A stretch of DNA of 64,000 nucleotides from Haemonchus contortus. Taxonomy: Eukaryota; Nematoda; Chromadorea; Rhabditida; Trichostrongylidae. The notes under the pieces are model-generated. The model ran no database searches and was not told the origin of the DNA. It worked only from the letters and a program-made list of their open reading frames with translations. Of this stretch, positions 21,791 to 34,245 are shown one piece after another. Each line of letters starts with the position of its first letter. Positions within the stretch are counted from its first letter, which is position 1. Location of the stretch: positions 8,877,005 to 8,941,004 of the forward strand of contig LS997565.1 of NCBI GenBank assembly GCA_000469685.2, given 5' to 3'. A program made the translations under genes and the position numbers.

Positions 21791-24754
21791 ACAATATTTG
21801 TACAAAGGGGGTTTAGCGGTAATTCGAATGTATTATTAAAAAAGTCGGCAGGAAGTCTAGTTCAAGAAAGTTGGTCACACGGACTGATAATAGCACAGAA
21901 ACGGAGGCGGGGAGAGGGGGATAGAGGAGGAGAAAGGAACGAGGCATTCTCAATTCGAAAGATAATTTTCATTTTTTCGGACCCCATATTCCGTTGTCAC
22001 GCGAGGACAGCCAATTCTGTGAATCTGGTCGTAAAAATGAACGAATAAATGAAGTTCGAGAGACAAATTTGGGTGTAAGTGAGTGGTGTGATCGCCTTGG
22101 CATGTCGCCAAAATAGCTGCGGGACCGCTTAATGACCAAATCTATAGCTTTCAGTTTTAAAAACTCAGAAGAAGTGAGTTTGAGGAAAATGCAAACATTT
22201 GTATCTCATTATTGGCCACGCCCACTGAACGGACCCTCCCTCAGACTTTTTCTGCCATCAATGTGATTGAGTTAATTAATCACCCTCTTTACTGACCATA
22301 AATCAGGTCGTGGTCAAGAGGGGGTAAGTAATCGACTGAAGATTGGCCTAATGTTTGGAAGCATCAATAATCTCTTACTGAGATTGAAGATTAATCCGGT
22401 TATTGAAGTTACAGGATTTAGAGGCGTAGCATAGTGGTGATAGGTAAGGTTGAAGCTACAGTGTTGCAAGTTTGATTACATTTGAAGTGAGTTGAGGCAA
22501 CTAAGGGTTCCCAAGCTGGATGAGTTCAGAAAAGAGTTCGATTGAGCCTCTCAGAAAGCAAGATTTCCAGAAAATTCCGATAAACCAGTATGTGACTTGG
22601 AGCGGTCCATCAGATTGGTGCGACCTGGGAGCTCATGTTGAAATACAAGGGAGTAGTGTAGTGGTGAAAGACAGAGTCATGTCTTCCTGTGGCTGCAGGT
22701 TCGCTCTCACAAGTGGTAGGGTGGCCAACAAGGAATCTCAAACCGGACGGGCTGGGAAGGTGGATAAGTTTGGTTACAAAGATGACAAGATTCTTAAAAA
22801 TTCTTATGGGTTTCGCTGCGGTGTCGAGCATTTGGCCGAGTCAGCACAATCTGCAACTTCGATTTTTGCCAGGAATAAACAGATGGTAAACAAAAGTCGA
22901 CAAATAAGTGACGGGGAAGTTTGAGTGAAAAGGCTGAACGCAGGGCTACCCCCGCAAACAGTTGCACTAGCGGACATGCACAGCACAAAGTCAATTGCGA
23001 GGCAGATGCAGTCCGTCCCAAGTGGACTGGTCGACGGTGAGCACTTTATCCACTTTGCCTTCATTTCTTCTGGTATAGCCCAATCGCTGGGCTGTCTCCC
23101 TTAATTTCACAGAAGTGTGCTTGCACTAAAAGCTGGTAGCCCTAGGTACGTGATTTCTACATAATACCCGCATCCTGTCAAATCCATTATACTTCTCCAG
23201 CGTTTGGCAATTTCCGATGGAAAATGTGCGGTAGCGGTCGCTAGGAAACGGCTACCAACAGTCATTAAGTTGTTGTTACTCATAGCATCTCATCTATTCA
23301 GTCAGGATTTTTTTTCCTGGCCTTATTGGCTTCACGAGACTGTCCTTTTCAAACAGATGGGCTCAAAAAAAGGAAGTGCTGGTATGAGATCAGGGCACAT
23401 CCAGTACATTGGCTTAGCCATAGCTGGGAGTGAAAAAAGGAAGGCAGGGATCCATTTCGTGATAGGATACAATATTGCTTGAAAGATAGGAGAACACAGG
23501 AACGTCCTACTTGAGAATGCCCGCCCCGAATCCACCTGGGGGACAGAAACGACAAGGATCTTGAGTCAACGGAGCTCTTTGTGCCCTCAGGCAGACTCTT
23601 CGGGGAAGAGATTAGACTCCCATTCAAGGATTAAATGAGCTGCAGTAAGAGTTGCAGTAAGTGAATGGACGTGACAATAGTCCTTATCGACGTGACGGAC
23701 CTAACCGACCAGGAGGCATCGCTCCTAGGGACCAAAATATTTCTCAGGCTCAGAGATTCTTGAAGGTGCAAATAGGTAGGAGACTGAATTTAGATTTCTT
23801 GACGCTGTTAAAGCAGTTAAAGCCAGGTAAATCAGGTAAGCAGGAGGGCTGATGCGATAACGGGGAAAAAGTTCTCATTCATATGATGCAGGGCAAACGG
23901 GAAAGATGAGTGGGTGAATCTGATTGCGTCCATGAATGACATACATCGTAAACATGAGAGCAGCTGAAATTCAATTTGCGCCCACGACTTTGACGTGTGT
24001 TTTTGGGTGGTCCAGACAAACGAACTACAGAACAAAAATGTCGTGAAACTCTGAACTCCCTAGTATGTGGGTACTTATGAGAAGTTTGCCTGGGGACCAA
24101 GATTTCATTCAAACAAGTAGATTTCGCAGCTAGCGGCAGGTTCCCCGTAAGATATCGTATACCAAAAAAGGGAAAAAACTTCAAATCTATCTTTGATTCT
24201 GGTATTTCATTCCGCTTTATGAATTATCCATTACACCCACTTCAAGCACTACGCTGTAAAGACCTATACGGACCAAAAATTCAACGATATGGTCTGAGCC
24301 GCAACGACGTGGGCCCAAAGACGGAGGTGTACCTTATTGCAGGATGTTCCTTAACTACTTTTCTTGTGGGGGCGGAGCAAGACCATGGGGCTTTATGGGC
24401 GGAGAGAAGATGTGCGTTGAAGAATTATGAAGGAGTTTGGACGTTGCCAGTGTGTCAGAGGAAGCTGTAGAAAACAAGGAGGCGATTTGTAAAAGATAGT
24501 CAAAGAAACTCTTGGGATACCCCAAAATGAAAAAAGTATTGTCTATACCAAGTCATTACCAATGTCGTTTCCACGAGCTATAATCCACACAAGGAGGAAG
24601 ACCATACTCAGTCAATAAGCCATCTTTGAGAGGAGATCTAACCCGAAAAGGGGCGAAAAATAAATGCAGAACTTTAGGAATCCTGCAAGAAAGCCATTAA
24701 CTGGGAGACTGATAGTGGTGGAATTCAACTGCCCAATCTGGGGGTAATGAAATT

Positions 24755-24798
24755 AGGAGGGGGAGTGGAGGAGGGGAGGAGAGGGGGGGGGGAGGGTG
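24755..24798 (+). repeat. Purine-rich G tract
   Basis: An almost pure G/A stretch ends in a run of G broken only by single A residues. It is simple sequence with G-quadruplex potential on the plus strand. No neighbouring gene is apparent. Confidence 0.65.
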
Positions 24799-26055
24799 CA
24801 GAATACTTTGATTAGCAAAGCAGTTTCCAATAGCTCATGCTCCTTATGATTTTGACGCACGGTCCACCACTGACAACAATACTACAATTGTGTTGGATTA
24901 TTCACTAAAGGCGATTTTTTTCTCCCCAAATAAGGCGTTTCAGCTCCAGCCACCTGGGAAAAATCCCGTGTCTTTCAATTTGGCAATATATTTTTTTACG
25001 ACATTAAAAAATAAATAAATTGGTCAGGTAGCTGACTGATGGCGGTCGACTCGTCGGCCTATGCATTTATTATTACAACTTTGATGAATTTCAAACGTGC
25101 ATTAGAGTAATGTAAATGAGGGTGGTGTACTAATAAATTAGACATATATCAGCATTACTGCTGGAAGTAAGTAATTAGGGTTGGGGTACGGTAATTGTAG
25201 CAATTAAACTGAATTCTATGGGAAAATGTCGAATTATTTATTTGAGTTATTCATATATTAGTACAAACACATGTTTCTCATTCTTAGGAAAGTTTTACTT
25301 ATCGCTATGAATTTTTCTTGGAAGGATAGAATACTATCAAGTAATGCCGTTACCACCTGCACGGTAGGATCAAGTGTTGAACTGATATCGTTCCAGGACA
25401 ATAAAGTCTACCCCACCGCTCTATAGGTGACTAACTGGTATACTAGGAAGCTCCTTAGAGGTCATTTCGAATGGCGAATCGAACACGCATTCAACTTCTT
25501 TGATTTCAAATGAGGACTGAATGCATGGGCCTATCCTACAACGGAAATGATCACTTTGAAAGTTTAGGTACACTAAAAGAACCATGCTCAGGATGAGCCA
25601 TGTCCTCAAATTCTCTTCTGTATCGCTGGATCGCTGGAAACCATAGAGAGCCTACTCAGTGAACTCCGTGTTTTACTGACGTTACTATAACCTGATCAGA
25701 ATGCTTAAGTGCCCTTAGCATTCTTACTGGGATGCCTCACGCAATTTACTACTTATCCTATACTTTTATTTCTTATTACTACTCCTGACAACAAAGGTTG
25801 TTAAGTGCATGGCGATGGCTTGAAAGGTCGTTCCCTACTGAAGGGTGATTTTCACTCTTGAATAATAGTGTAATCCTTTCTACAACACCTACGCTCTGCG
25901 CTTTGAAAAAAAAAATTGGGCAAAAGGACAGAATAAATGAATTGGAAATTTCATGGATGACTAAGTGAAGGAGTGAATGAGTCCATTATTTATGAAATCA
26001 AAAGCAAATGATATGTTAGCCAGGTGAAAATATCGTGTCCTTCGAATTCCTAGAG

Positions 26056-26078
26056 CTTCGCACAGATGTTGTGCGAAG
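26056..26078. other. Perfect 8-bp hairpin
   Basis: CTTCGCAC and GTGCGAAG flank a 7-base loop. It stands alone in gene-free DNA, with no T-run or adjacent coding region to suggest a function. Confidence 0.4.
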
Positions 26079-28284
26079 GCGAAGGTGGTCACGAAACAGA
26101 TGTTCAGACTTTGGCACATGTTTTACTGCTTTGACCGAACTGCAGTAATTCTGAGAAAACATTTCCTTTCTTCAGAGCCCTAGTCCCTATGAAATGCAGG
26201 TCACAACACAATTTTCTGAAGGGCGAGCCAAGAATCAAAAATTTTCCGCCAAAAAAGAGGAACTTGCTTACACATCTAAGGGAGTCTTGCCTTTGCCCCC
26301 GAAAACGAATTCATTTTCGTTCCCTAAGACTCAGAAATGTAGAAGAGTGGTTCAGATTTGAAGGTTTTGGTGTAGGCACGAGCTCAACCGCTTCGGACGG
26401 TCTCGGCGAAGGAACGACCACCAGTCAACCCTTGGAAAACATCGAGTGTTAGCAATTCACTTTGATAAAGCTCTTTCCACACCGAATCAGAGTGTAGCCC
26501 ATAGGCAAGGAGAGCTAGAGGTACTGTTTGCTGAAAAGTGTAATAAAGCTACAGATGCAATCCGACCGGATCGCACTACACCAGCATCCCCACAGGCCCA
26601 TTGCCTAGTAACCCCTCACGATGTTGAGCTTGGAAGTCCCAATTGTTAGCCCAGGCATTGTACATACTAAATAGTGAACTTGCAACGGGAAAACTTCTGC
26701 TATGTGCAGTAGGCCATAGTTTTGATAGTTGGCTCTAGCCACAGGTAGTGTAGCCATAGCCGTGATCTGTGGATCTGGTCCAAATCTGACCCCCCAGCCA
26801 AGAGGGGTCGACAGTTCCATACTTCCTGGTAAAGTTATTCCCGGTGAGATTCGTCCCAGAGGAGGAAAAACTTACTGGCTCGAGGCTAGGAACAATGTAT
26901 GTCTCATAAACCATTCAAAGGCCACTATCCATGGCAATGAATGTCGAATTCATGGCGCTTTCTTCAAAGTTTCTATGAGCCAAGGAGGCAGAGTCTCCTC
27001 ATTTCTTCGAAACCGTTGGTGTAGAATGATTGAAAGCGTCATTTGGGCCTTTCAGTTCTTTTTCACGACTCATTCCTGGAATCTCGGAGTAATGTTATGG
27101 GAGGTGATCCAGATATACTGAGCAGCTTCAACTACCTAATCCCTATCACCATAGCGATAATCCTCAGGACATGAACGATGCTATCAGTCGGTCTACTACA
27201 TTCCTAGAAAGTTTTTCTTCCTGGAAATGAGAAGTACTAGAATCAAATTACGGTAGACATCCTTGGAAGCACCGTAAGAAGCCAAAAGCTTGTTTGCTAG
27301 GGACGAAGGAGAGGGTGTAAAGGTGGAAGCCCCAGTAACCAGAATTAATCCGTTTGGATTAACATTTTCCACGCAAATGATCATTGAATGGCTTCAATAA
27401 ATATATGGTTTCCATGGAGTGTTTCAAAGGGCAAAAAAGCAACGAAGCCCTTGGAAAGCTTGAGCTGAAGCAAAGCTGGTTTTTTAGGGGGAGCAAGAAT
27501 GAACCAGGCATCTAAAAGTGATCCCATGTGTGCTGGACCATGGGAGAGCTTCCAGCTTCGGATACAAATGAAACCCACGACCTGGAACCCTCTTATGCTT
27601 GGACTTGCATCGGAAGCATGGTTCAGCTTCGGCTCCACCCAGAGCCTAACGTTCTCCCTGCGCACTTACCTTAACTATCCTACTTACCGAGAATTTTCTT
27701 TACGAAGACTACAGGATATGGCTGACTGTCCCGCAATTGTAAGAAGCCTGAATAACTGGAGCTCAGAGGGCGAATGATAGTAAGAACAAGGGGGGCAGTG
27801 GTCCAAGGCGCATTTGAACGTCGTATTGCTACTAATCTGGCTTCCACTTAAAGATGGAACAGTACCGTTCCCACTGAATCCTATCATGAGCCCAACATAA
27901 CCCTATGGTTATCCTGATATGCGGCAGGAGCCAAGGTCATGGCGCGTTCCCAAGAGTGAACAGGCTACTTTTACCATCGCCAAATATTGACTTCGCTGCT
28001 ACTGAAAGTCTACAGGGCTTAAGTCACTTTTCACAACCCAAATTCCTCAACGGAGTCTCACAAACTTCCCAGACAACTTCGACATTAGTGAGTCTTCAGC
28101 TCATTTTTCAGGGCGAGTCATGAATCCATTAGGAGAGCTGAAAACTCCGGCGACTTAGTGGAGTGATAAGCTGGTAGACGATCGACTTAAAGATCGTCTA
28201 AGAGTTCGTACACCATAATCGGCTTCGAATAACGTAAACTTCGCTTTAGTCAGATGTTTTTAAGGGATGAAGGATTGCACGGAG

Positions 28285-29480
28285 GCATAGATCACTCTGG
28301 TTGACGCAACTCGAGGATTACAGGTGTCGGAGGATTCCGCTGACATTTCCCTCCGATCAAGACATTTTCACAACCTCAAATATTTTATATAGCAAGGGTT
28401 GCTAGGACATCTTCAGACTGGAAACAGTAATATGAATATAAAGTGGCCCAATAAGTTTCTTAAAACCAATCCAGGAACGTGGTTGTGGTCATGTGCATGA
28501 CTTTACCCATAAGTAGGTGTTCACTACCATGTAGATGATCTCGGAAGAACATCAGTATAGGTATATTGGAACAGGTCGAATACGAAGTATCGTCCCGAAT
28601 TATCCAGATATCGTAGTTCTCTCACCATAAAAAAGGCAGAGAAGCACTATTATGTCACAGAACGAACGAAGATGCATGGCGCATCCGAAGGCAACGCTGC
28701 AAGCAACACTTTTTTGTTATTATACAGGCAGCCATGCTTAGCTAGCAAAGCACTTAATATCTGGGTAACTGGCGAACCGTGGGAAGATAAAGGTTCTGGG
28801 AAAGGAGGCGACAAGAGATCTGGATTGAAACTCGAAGGCATGACTCATCCTGATGCTTTAATGCGCCTCATCACATGACTTGAATCAGCCAGAGCACCCT
28901 ATTCGACCCGATGCCGTGTAAACATAGATCACTCCAGTTGACGCAACCCGAGGACTACAGGTGTTGGGGGAATCACTTGACATTCTCTTCTGATCAAAAC
29001 ATTCGCATCAGATCGGATATTCCATGAAGAAGGATAGTTGGGACATCACTGAGATTAAAAATGTCTGAGGCAGTAATATGAAATTAGAGTACCCAAAAGA
29101 TTCTGAGCATTCGCGTCGTCGAAGATAAAACACATCCAGGATTGTGGTTGTGGTCATGTACATGGCTTAACCCATAAGACGACTGTTCACTACAAAGTAG
29201 TTGATCTCAGAAGAGCAACGACATAGGTATACAGTTTTATCACTGGTTGGAACAGCTCCAATACGAAGTACCCTGCCGAATTCTTCGGAATTCGAGTTCT
29301 TCCCTTACCTGCTGTTCCCGATTTCATGTAAACATAGATCACTCCGGTTGATGCAACCCAATGATTATTGAGGTAGGGGGATTCGGCTGACATTTTCCTT
29401 TGATCAAGACATTCTCACAACCTCAAATATTTCATATGGGAGGGGTTGCTAGGGCATCTCTAAAACAGTAATATGAAGAG
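28285..29480. repeat. Degenerate tandem block, three related copies
   Basis: Three related segments begin near 28285, 28923 and 29335, each with CATAGATCACTC followed by GGTTGA or AGTTGA and [T/C]GCAACCC-like sequence. Shared landmarks include TTGATCAAGACATT or variants, a CAGTAATATGAA word, and (copies 1 and 2) GTGGTTGTGGTCATGT followed by ACCCATAAG. Copies 1 and 2 start about 638 bp apart and copies 2 and 3 about 412 bp apart. Copy 1 is followed by an extra ~290-bp segment (about 28630-28915). Copy 3 is incomplete. The units are strongly diverged and have no consistent open frame. Confidence 0.65.
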
Positions 29481-32069
29481 TGAACAACGTTTTAAATGAT
29501 GCGTCATCAAAGATATCGAGGTAGGTGGTCAACCGTTGTAAGATATAGGTCCTGGGGGAGGAAAACACCGTACCAACAGACTCCTGTATGCCATTTAAGG
29601 GATGCAAATATATACAGAAGATTTCGAATGTAGCCCAAAAGCATGGCGTATCCTTCTGTTCCATTCTGCCCCACCACTTGGCCTGAAAGCTTCAGAGCGC
29701 CCTATTTGGCTAACTCTTTTTTTCCAGTTTTCTGTAATCAAAAGATGAGTTTGGTCAAATGTCGTTTTCAACCGACAATTCATTAGGCTAAATGGAGATC
29801 TAGCGGCGTAAGCAATAGTCATAAGGTGATTGCCAATCTGCTAAAGAGGCTGAACAAGAGATTTGGGATTCTCCTGAGGATATCCGCTCAAGAAAATGTC
29901 TATATCTATAAAGATTCCAGACATGACTCATTCTCTGAGAGCTTTTCCTGGATGTAAACAGTCGCCAGGAAATGAGTCAGTTGGACATATCCTGGATCAA
30001 ACACCTAGGTTCCATGGAACTGCGAACTGATAGAAGGTACTATCCGCGATGTAGGAGCAGCACTCCAAGCACTTTTCACAGAACGCTGGTTATTTATTCA
30101 GGACATTCCGGATGATCCGGAAATGTTGAAGCTGAACTTCGGGATCAGGTAATATTCAATATGTTAGGAAATTTGGCCAATTTGGCCCGTTTGGCCAATT
30201 TGGCCGATGATCAGTGAGCAACCCACCCGGGTGAAAGGGAATCGGCTAATCGCTAGAGGTCCCTTCGGCTAACGAGCTCAGTTGTGCCGTCGTACGAGCA
30301 CAAAGGGTTCAAAGTGAGACTTTCTGAGATGAGCCATGAATAAGCACTCCTTTCAGAATCGAAAAATTAGTGGGCTGTATGTAGGGCTTTAACAATGCCA
30401 CCCGTCAGTACCTTATGAATCAGTGGAAAATCAGATTTTACTGATTTCACTGCCAACAGAAAGGTCATTAGATGTTCAGCATAGCCTACTAATCAAGTCA
30501 TAATGAATATACAACTTTTGTGAAAAATAAGCAAGTAAACATATAAGCCAACAATTATGACTCGCTAAAGCTATCACCTGAAAGCTCTCGGTGATCGAGG
30601 GTTATTTGAGACGGACCATCTGAGAGCTATTCATAAACCTATTGCGTACTATGAAAGTACCTTTATACAGGTTTCGACCATACAATTACTTTAACGATGT
30701 CATTACTGAGTTATGGGCAATTTGTGCGTTACCGTTGCGATTCCAAGCCCAGCGGATATCCAAAAAAAGACCGCATTCTCCTACCGTAGCCCTTTCTTAC
30801 GATGACGCAAGGGTACTCAGTTCAAGTTCGTCATAGGAGAGCGATCGTTGGTTGTGTTTTTGTCGGATAAAACTAAGAGATGATTGAATATGCATAGCAT
30901 TCCGAACAAACATCTACAAATCTCGGAGGTCGAACAGCATTTGCTCTCTTCGAGAAGCCTGACAAAGCCGAGACTTCTTTCAGAGATCGGAAAAGCAAGA
31001 TTTTTGGTTTCTCCAATCCTTCAGCAGAAATATTCAGATTCCGATTAAACGCAGACAAAACTACGTCTCGACGACCGAAACCATGTACACGGTAGCTTTA
31101 GAAGGAATGACGCAGTGAACAGAGGCATCTTCCATGGTTCCATTCCTTGTTTAGGAGCTACCACAGCGCAGAATCCCGCGTCGATACCTCTCTAGAATTA
31201 CGCCTTACCAAAGCCAGTTGTTTGGTAACGACCCTACTGGGAAGGACAATGGCAGAGACTCAAATCTGGACACCGGCAAGTATTGTGAAGGACAGCTGTT
31301 ACAGCTATCCAAAGATCACTACGCTCTTCCAAAGAGACGGATTCATGGCGCATTCCGAAGTCACTTTCAGAAGGGCGAGATGGTGTCCTATCAGAAATTT
31401 GATCCATCCATCAGGACTGAATGCTCTTGAAAAACCTGTATAATTTGAAGAGACAAAGTAATCCGTGGAGTTACTGACCCTTTCTTGCCAATGGGTTGAT
31501 CTCCGACAGGGCAATCCAAAGCCATTTCTTCTTCAAGAGGGGAGATAAAATGGACGGTCTCCTCTATATTTGTAGGGATAAAGACACGAAAGTGAACATC
31601 ACCTGGCCCTAGTTGATCGGGATAGGGGTATCACATCGGGCGGTCACGCGAAAAGTTATGTTTTTGAACATTTTTTGCTGGTAGAGCTGGAATTAACTAT
31701 GAAATAATTGAACCCACAAAATGTGGTTTCTGCTCACATGTTCTTTTTCAGATGCGCAACTAGTGTGACTGACAAGTATCATATAATGGGAAGTAAGTGA
31801 AGCGTCATATCATGTGGGAGCTGAATAGCTGGCATGAAAGAAACCGAGAATAGCAATGTGGGAGAATGACGCAGTTGATCAGCTGTTCTCAATTAAACCT
31901 TCAGCCGAAGAGTTTCTACGAAAGTAAGTTGGGCGTTTTCACCTCGAAGCTGAGGAGAGTCAATCCAAAGAGCTGACCAAACATAAATATATCGCGACAT
32001 CCCATTAGTTTTTGAGGGTGAGCAGAGGGTCAGCTGTAAATTTTTCAAAAGAGAAGACAATTCTCAAAG
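29481..32069. other. No supported gene; diverged repeat-like DNA
   Basis: A CATGGCGCATCCGAAGG word at about 28676 recurs in changed form at about 31343 (CATGGCGCATTCCGAAGT), so this stretch seems to hold further relatives of the neighbouring repeat block. Frames at 30642-30836 and 31147-31443 show no recognisable domain. Confidence 0.35.
30171..30207. repeat. Short 10-bp tandem repeat
   Basis: The 10-bp unit TTTGGCCAAT is repeated about four times with one or two substitutions. GGCC makes each unit self-complementary at its centre. Confidence 0.6.
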
Positions 32070-32262
32070 CAGACCTAATGACCACCCGTGATGGCATGGA
32101 AGTGCCAACACGTCGAAAAGGCAATCCTTAACCACACCTAATGACCACCTATGATGGCATCAAAATGCCAACACGTCGAAAAGGCAATTCTAGAAGCAGA
32201 CCTAATGACCACCTGGGATGGCATCAAAATGCCGACACGTCGAAAAACCATTTCTCCGTAGA
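32070..32262. repeat. Three-copy tandem repeat with a 63-64 bp unit
   Basis: CCTAATGACCACC begins at 32074, 32137 and 32201. Each copy continues with GATGGCAT, AA[A/G]TGCC and ACACGTCGAAAA. Copies 2 and 3 are closer to each other than to copy 1. The array is non-coding as far as can be seen. Confidence 0.85.
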
Positions 32263-33390
32263 ATCATAACAAGGGGGTCGTAGAATAGAATCGTGAATTA
32301 TGTATCACATCCCTAGAGACTCATGTATTAGATATGCTTATTTTTCTCAACGAAAACTATGAACAAAGGATAAATTCTGAATGAAAAACACCCCCTCGAA
32401 GAAAAACAATAGATGCTGCAAATGTGTGGAGATATTACGCACCAACGAATCTATCCAACAACTTTCCCTGAATGAGGAAGGAATTCTCCACGACGTGAAA
32501 AATCGCCGATTTTTTGCCGGAAGTCTCTTATATTTTTAGAAAACATGGACAAACTGCTATGCATCCCAGCCACCCAGACAAACCACCCACATCCATTCGA
32601 GATTGTATAGCACCCTGCGGATACTTTTTGGAAGCCTTAATAGGGCCAAAATTCCAATTTAGACGAACTCTACAGAGATTTGCTCTCGCCGTAGCCATGT
32701 TAATAGCTACAGCAAACCAGAATGGAATCCATAAATATGGCACATTCGGCGCTTCACTCATATGCATCAATGGAAATTTGCTAGTAATGAATGAAACGGA
32801 CGGATAAACAAGTAAACAAACTCTTCATGGTGATCAAGGTTGATAGGTGGTCTATTCCACATGCTACGCTGTCGATAACCTGGCTCAATGAAAAAGAAAT
32901 TTTGAAAAGGCGCCTATGATCACTTCCTCCCTTCTTCCGTTCCTTCCTCTTTTTTGGATATAGGACCCCCTCATCTCATATTATTGGAAAATGCTGACTC
33001 TGAACCCAATGGGCGTACAATTTCGACTGGTCGTGTCAAAATTCCTCGAGAGCGGAAGCGTGGCGCAATCACAAGTATGCTAGCCTGTCGGCGTGACTTA
33101 CTAAGCCTAATTAGACAGATTTGATTCGGAAATGCTTCAGACAGATAGTAAGTCGAACTAAGCGAGCTACTCAGGAAGCTGCTAAAGAGGAGCATCAGGC
33201 TGGCGGCCTAGGCAATGAGAGCTGTAGTGAGACTGAAGCGTGAAAACTCCCTAGAAATACGATGGGAGCAATTTCTAGAAGGGGAAAAGTAGTACGGAGG
33301 TCTGAAGTGGTACTCATCGCAGATTAGACGGCATCGTACTCATCATCCCTAGGTCTATTTTAGGACCTTCATAGTCACCCAGTTAGCCCT

Positions 33391-33416
33391 TGCTGACATC
33401 TCAAGAGATGTCAGCA
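33391..33416. other. Perfect hairpin, 11-bp stem with a 4-base loop
   Basis: TGCTGACATCT and AGATGTCAGCA flank CAAG. It is the tightest small hairpin noticed in the window and has no neighbouring gene. Only two G-C-rich ends and no flanking T-run argue against a terminator-like role. Confidence 0.5.
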
Positions 33417-33819
33417 GTGAATACCGACATGTGACTGGCTGAACGAGGAATGCCCTGAAAATGGGTGTTTGAGATAAGGAGGCACACTTGATCGAAGAGC
33501 AAGCGGAAAAGCCAAGAAGAGCCGGGATGCAGTTGCAGTTTCAGTGTTGGATCACATTACAACAGGGCTAACTGGTTTTTGGAACCGTCTGGTCCTAAGC
33601 TAAACATTCCCTTGAAGGCTAGGGGTGACGTACGTGGGCACGTTAGCCCAACTCCCTCCCTAAGCGCCCAATATAAGGGCCCCTAGAAGCGCGTAGGTCC
33701 TGTATAAGAAGTCGAAAAAAAGGATATATGCGGACAGGAAGTCAAGCCGGATATACGGCCTACAAGTCTCGCTTGAAGCGATCTGGCGACTCGGTTTTAA
33801 AGTATTTTTGATTTATGGC

Positions 33820-33831
33820 GGGGGGGGGGGG
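33820..33831 (+). repeat. Poly-G run of 12
   Basis: An uninterrupted run of twelve G residues in otherwise mixed sequence. Homopolymer length is a common sequencing uncertainty. Confidence 0.8.
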
Positions 33832-34139
33832 AATGACATTCACAATTTCATACTTTACTGTGATAAACATACGCCCAACCTTTTCCAGGACATCCTAACG
33901 AAAATACAAATGATACGGAGGTGCGAGTTCATGGCGCAACTAAACCAGCCTGTCTATATCTGCTAGGTCTGAAAATGGTACTATCATCCCAGGATTTTCC
34001 AAGGTTGACGGGATAATCCTGATGGAGCGTGGAGGTGACTCGGACATTAAAATGATGGGAGTGATGGGCAACTTTATTTGTGGTAGAACCTCGTACCCGG
34101 TCAGTTTGATTTAGACCCATTACAGATCAGGAGCCCAAG

Positions 34140-34245
34140 GCTCAACGAGTTTACAAACAGCCGATGTAAAAGCCAGAGCTGGGAGTCGAACCCGTAACGA
34201 TGCGTTTTTGATAATGCGCCGCTTGCCAAGACACCATCTTCGTCC
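34140..34245 (-). mobile_element. tRNA-derived SINE, head plus fragment of body
   Basis: On the minus strand the head has an A-box (TGGTGTCTTGG), the family word GCGGCGCATTATCA and a perfect B-box (GGGTTCGACTCCC). It then jumps to CTTTTACATCGGCTG, which belongs to the middle of the body, so part of the element is deleted. The tail was not found. Confidence 0.68.

Larger units (their letters stand above)
21791..28284. other. No supported gene; unclassified DNA with purine-rich tracts
   Basis: Frames such as 22520-22924, 23661-23852, 24219-24470, 26189-26452, 26729-27121 and 27499-27777 have no recognisable motifs and no splice-consistent partners. Purine-rich tracts occur at about 21900-21940 and 24755-24798. 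I see no RNA gene. Confidence 0.4.
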
